Origin: Caldithrix sp.
Lineage (GTDB): Bacteria; KSB1; UBA2214; DYKH01
Direction of reading: 5' to 3'
Length of the DNA: 6,073 bases
NCBI GenBank assembly: GCA_020722685.1
Contig: DYKH01000272.1
Coordinates: 1-6,073 of the forward strand
Positions 6,052 to 6,073 of the stretch are shown here, one piece after another; position 1 is the first letter of the stretch; each line of letters begins with the position of its first letter. Under the pieces are notes generated by a model that worked only from the letters and a program-made list of their open reading frames with translations, was not told the DNA's origin and searched no databases. The translations under genes were made by a program, and so were the position numbers.

Positions 6052-6073
6052 ATTTCTCGCCTCTAGCTAAAAA
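6052..6073 (-). promoter_or_regulatory. Leader of the UDG-exonuclease gene with GAGG ribosome binding site
   Basis: Only 22 bases are available. GAGG (6063-6060) lies 8 bases from the ATG and is weaker than the other three sites in the window. The edge reads TTTTTAGCT, the same string that ends the U tract of the prkA terminator (TTTTTTTAGCTC), so this may be the tail of another terminator whose stem lies outside the window. That cannot be tested here. Confidence 0.4.

Overview
The window holds four genes, all on the minus strand, so they read from high to low coordinates. In transcription order they are: (1) a 388-residue protein with a family-4-like uracil-DNA glycosylase (UDG) fold joined to the front of a Pol I-type 3'-5' exonuclease domain (6051-4885); (2) prkA/yeaG, an AAA+ ATPase/kinase-like protein (4821-2908); (3) yeaH/yhbH, a DUF444 protein with a von Willebrand A (VWA) metal-binding site (2688-1474); and (4) spoVR/ycgB (1463 to base 1), which runs off the window near its C terminus. 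The plus strand carries only antisense shadow frames.

The last three genes form the prkA-yeaH-spoVR set known from bacterial chromosomes, where it is linked to sporulation (Bacillus) or starvation and stationary phase (Enterobacteria, Pseudomonas). The first gene looks like the N-terminal part of a phage replicative polymerase: SPO1-type phage polymerases carry a UDG-like domain ahead of their exonuclease and polymerase domains. The mixture suggests a large bacteriophage, prophage or other mobile replicon carrying a host-type stress cassette. No structural phage gene is present in these 6 kb, so this is an inference. The host cannot be named. All four starts have purine-rich Shine-Dalgarno sites, as expected in a bacterial host.

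The control signals suggest more than one transcription unit. An identical 9-base TGGTATAAG motif (extended -10-like) precedes both prkA and yeaH. A textbook intrinsic terminator lies between prkA and yeaH, upstream of the yeaH copy of the motif. The 219-base prkA-yeaH gap also holds a possible H-type pseudoknot (or a competing hairpin) and a weaker second terminator. yeaH and spoVR are tightly coupled, because the spoVR Shine-Dalgarno overlaps the yeaH stop codon.

Functionally, an AAA+ protein (PrkA) paired with a VWA protein (YeaH) resembles the MoxR/VWA-type remodelling pairs, with SpoVR as the likely partner or client. The most unusual points are the polymerase-like gene, which stops inside its exonuclease domain exactly where the cassette begins, its altered UDG active-site motifs beside intact Fe-S cysteines, and the structured prkA-yeaH spacer.
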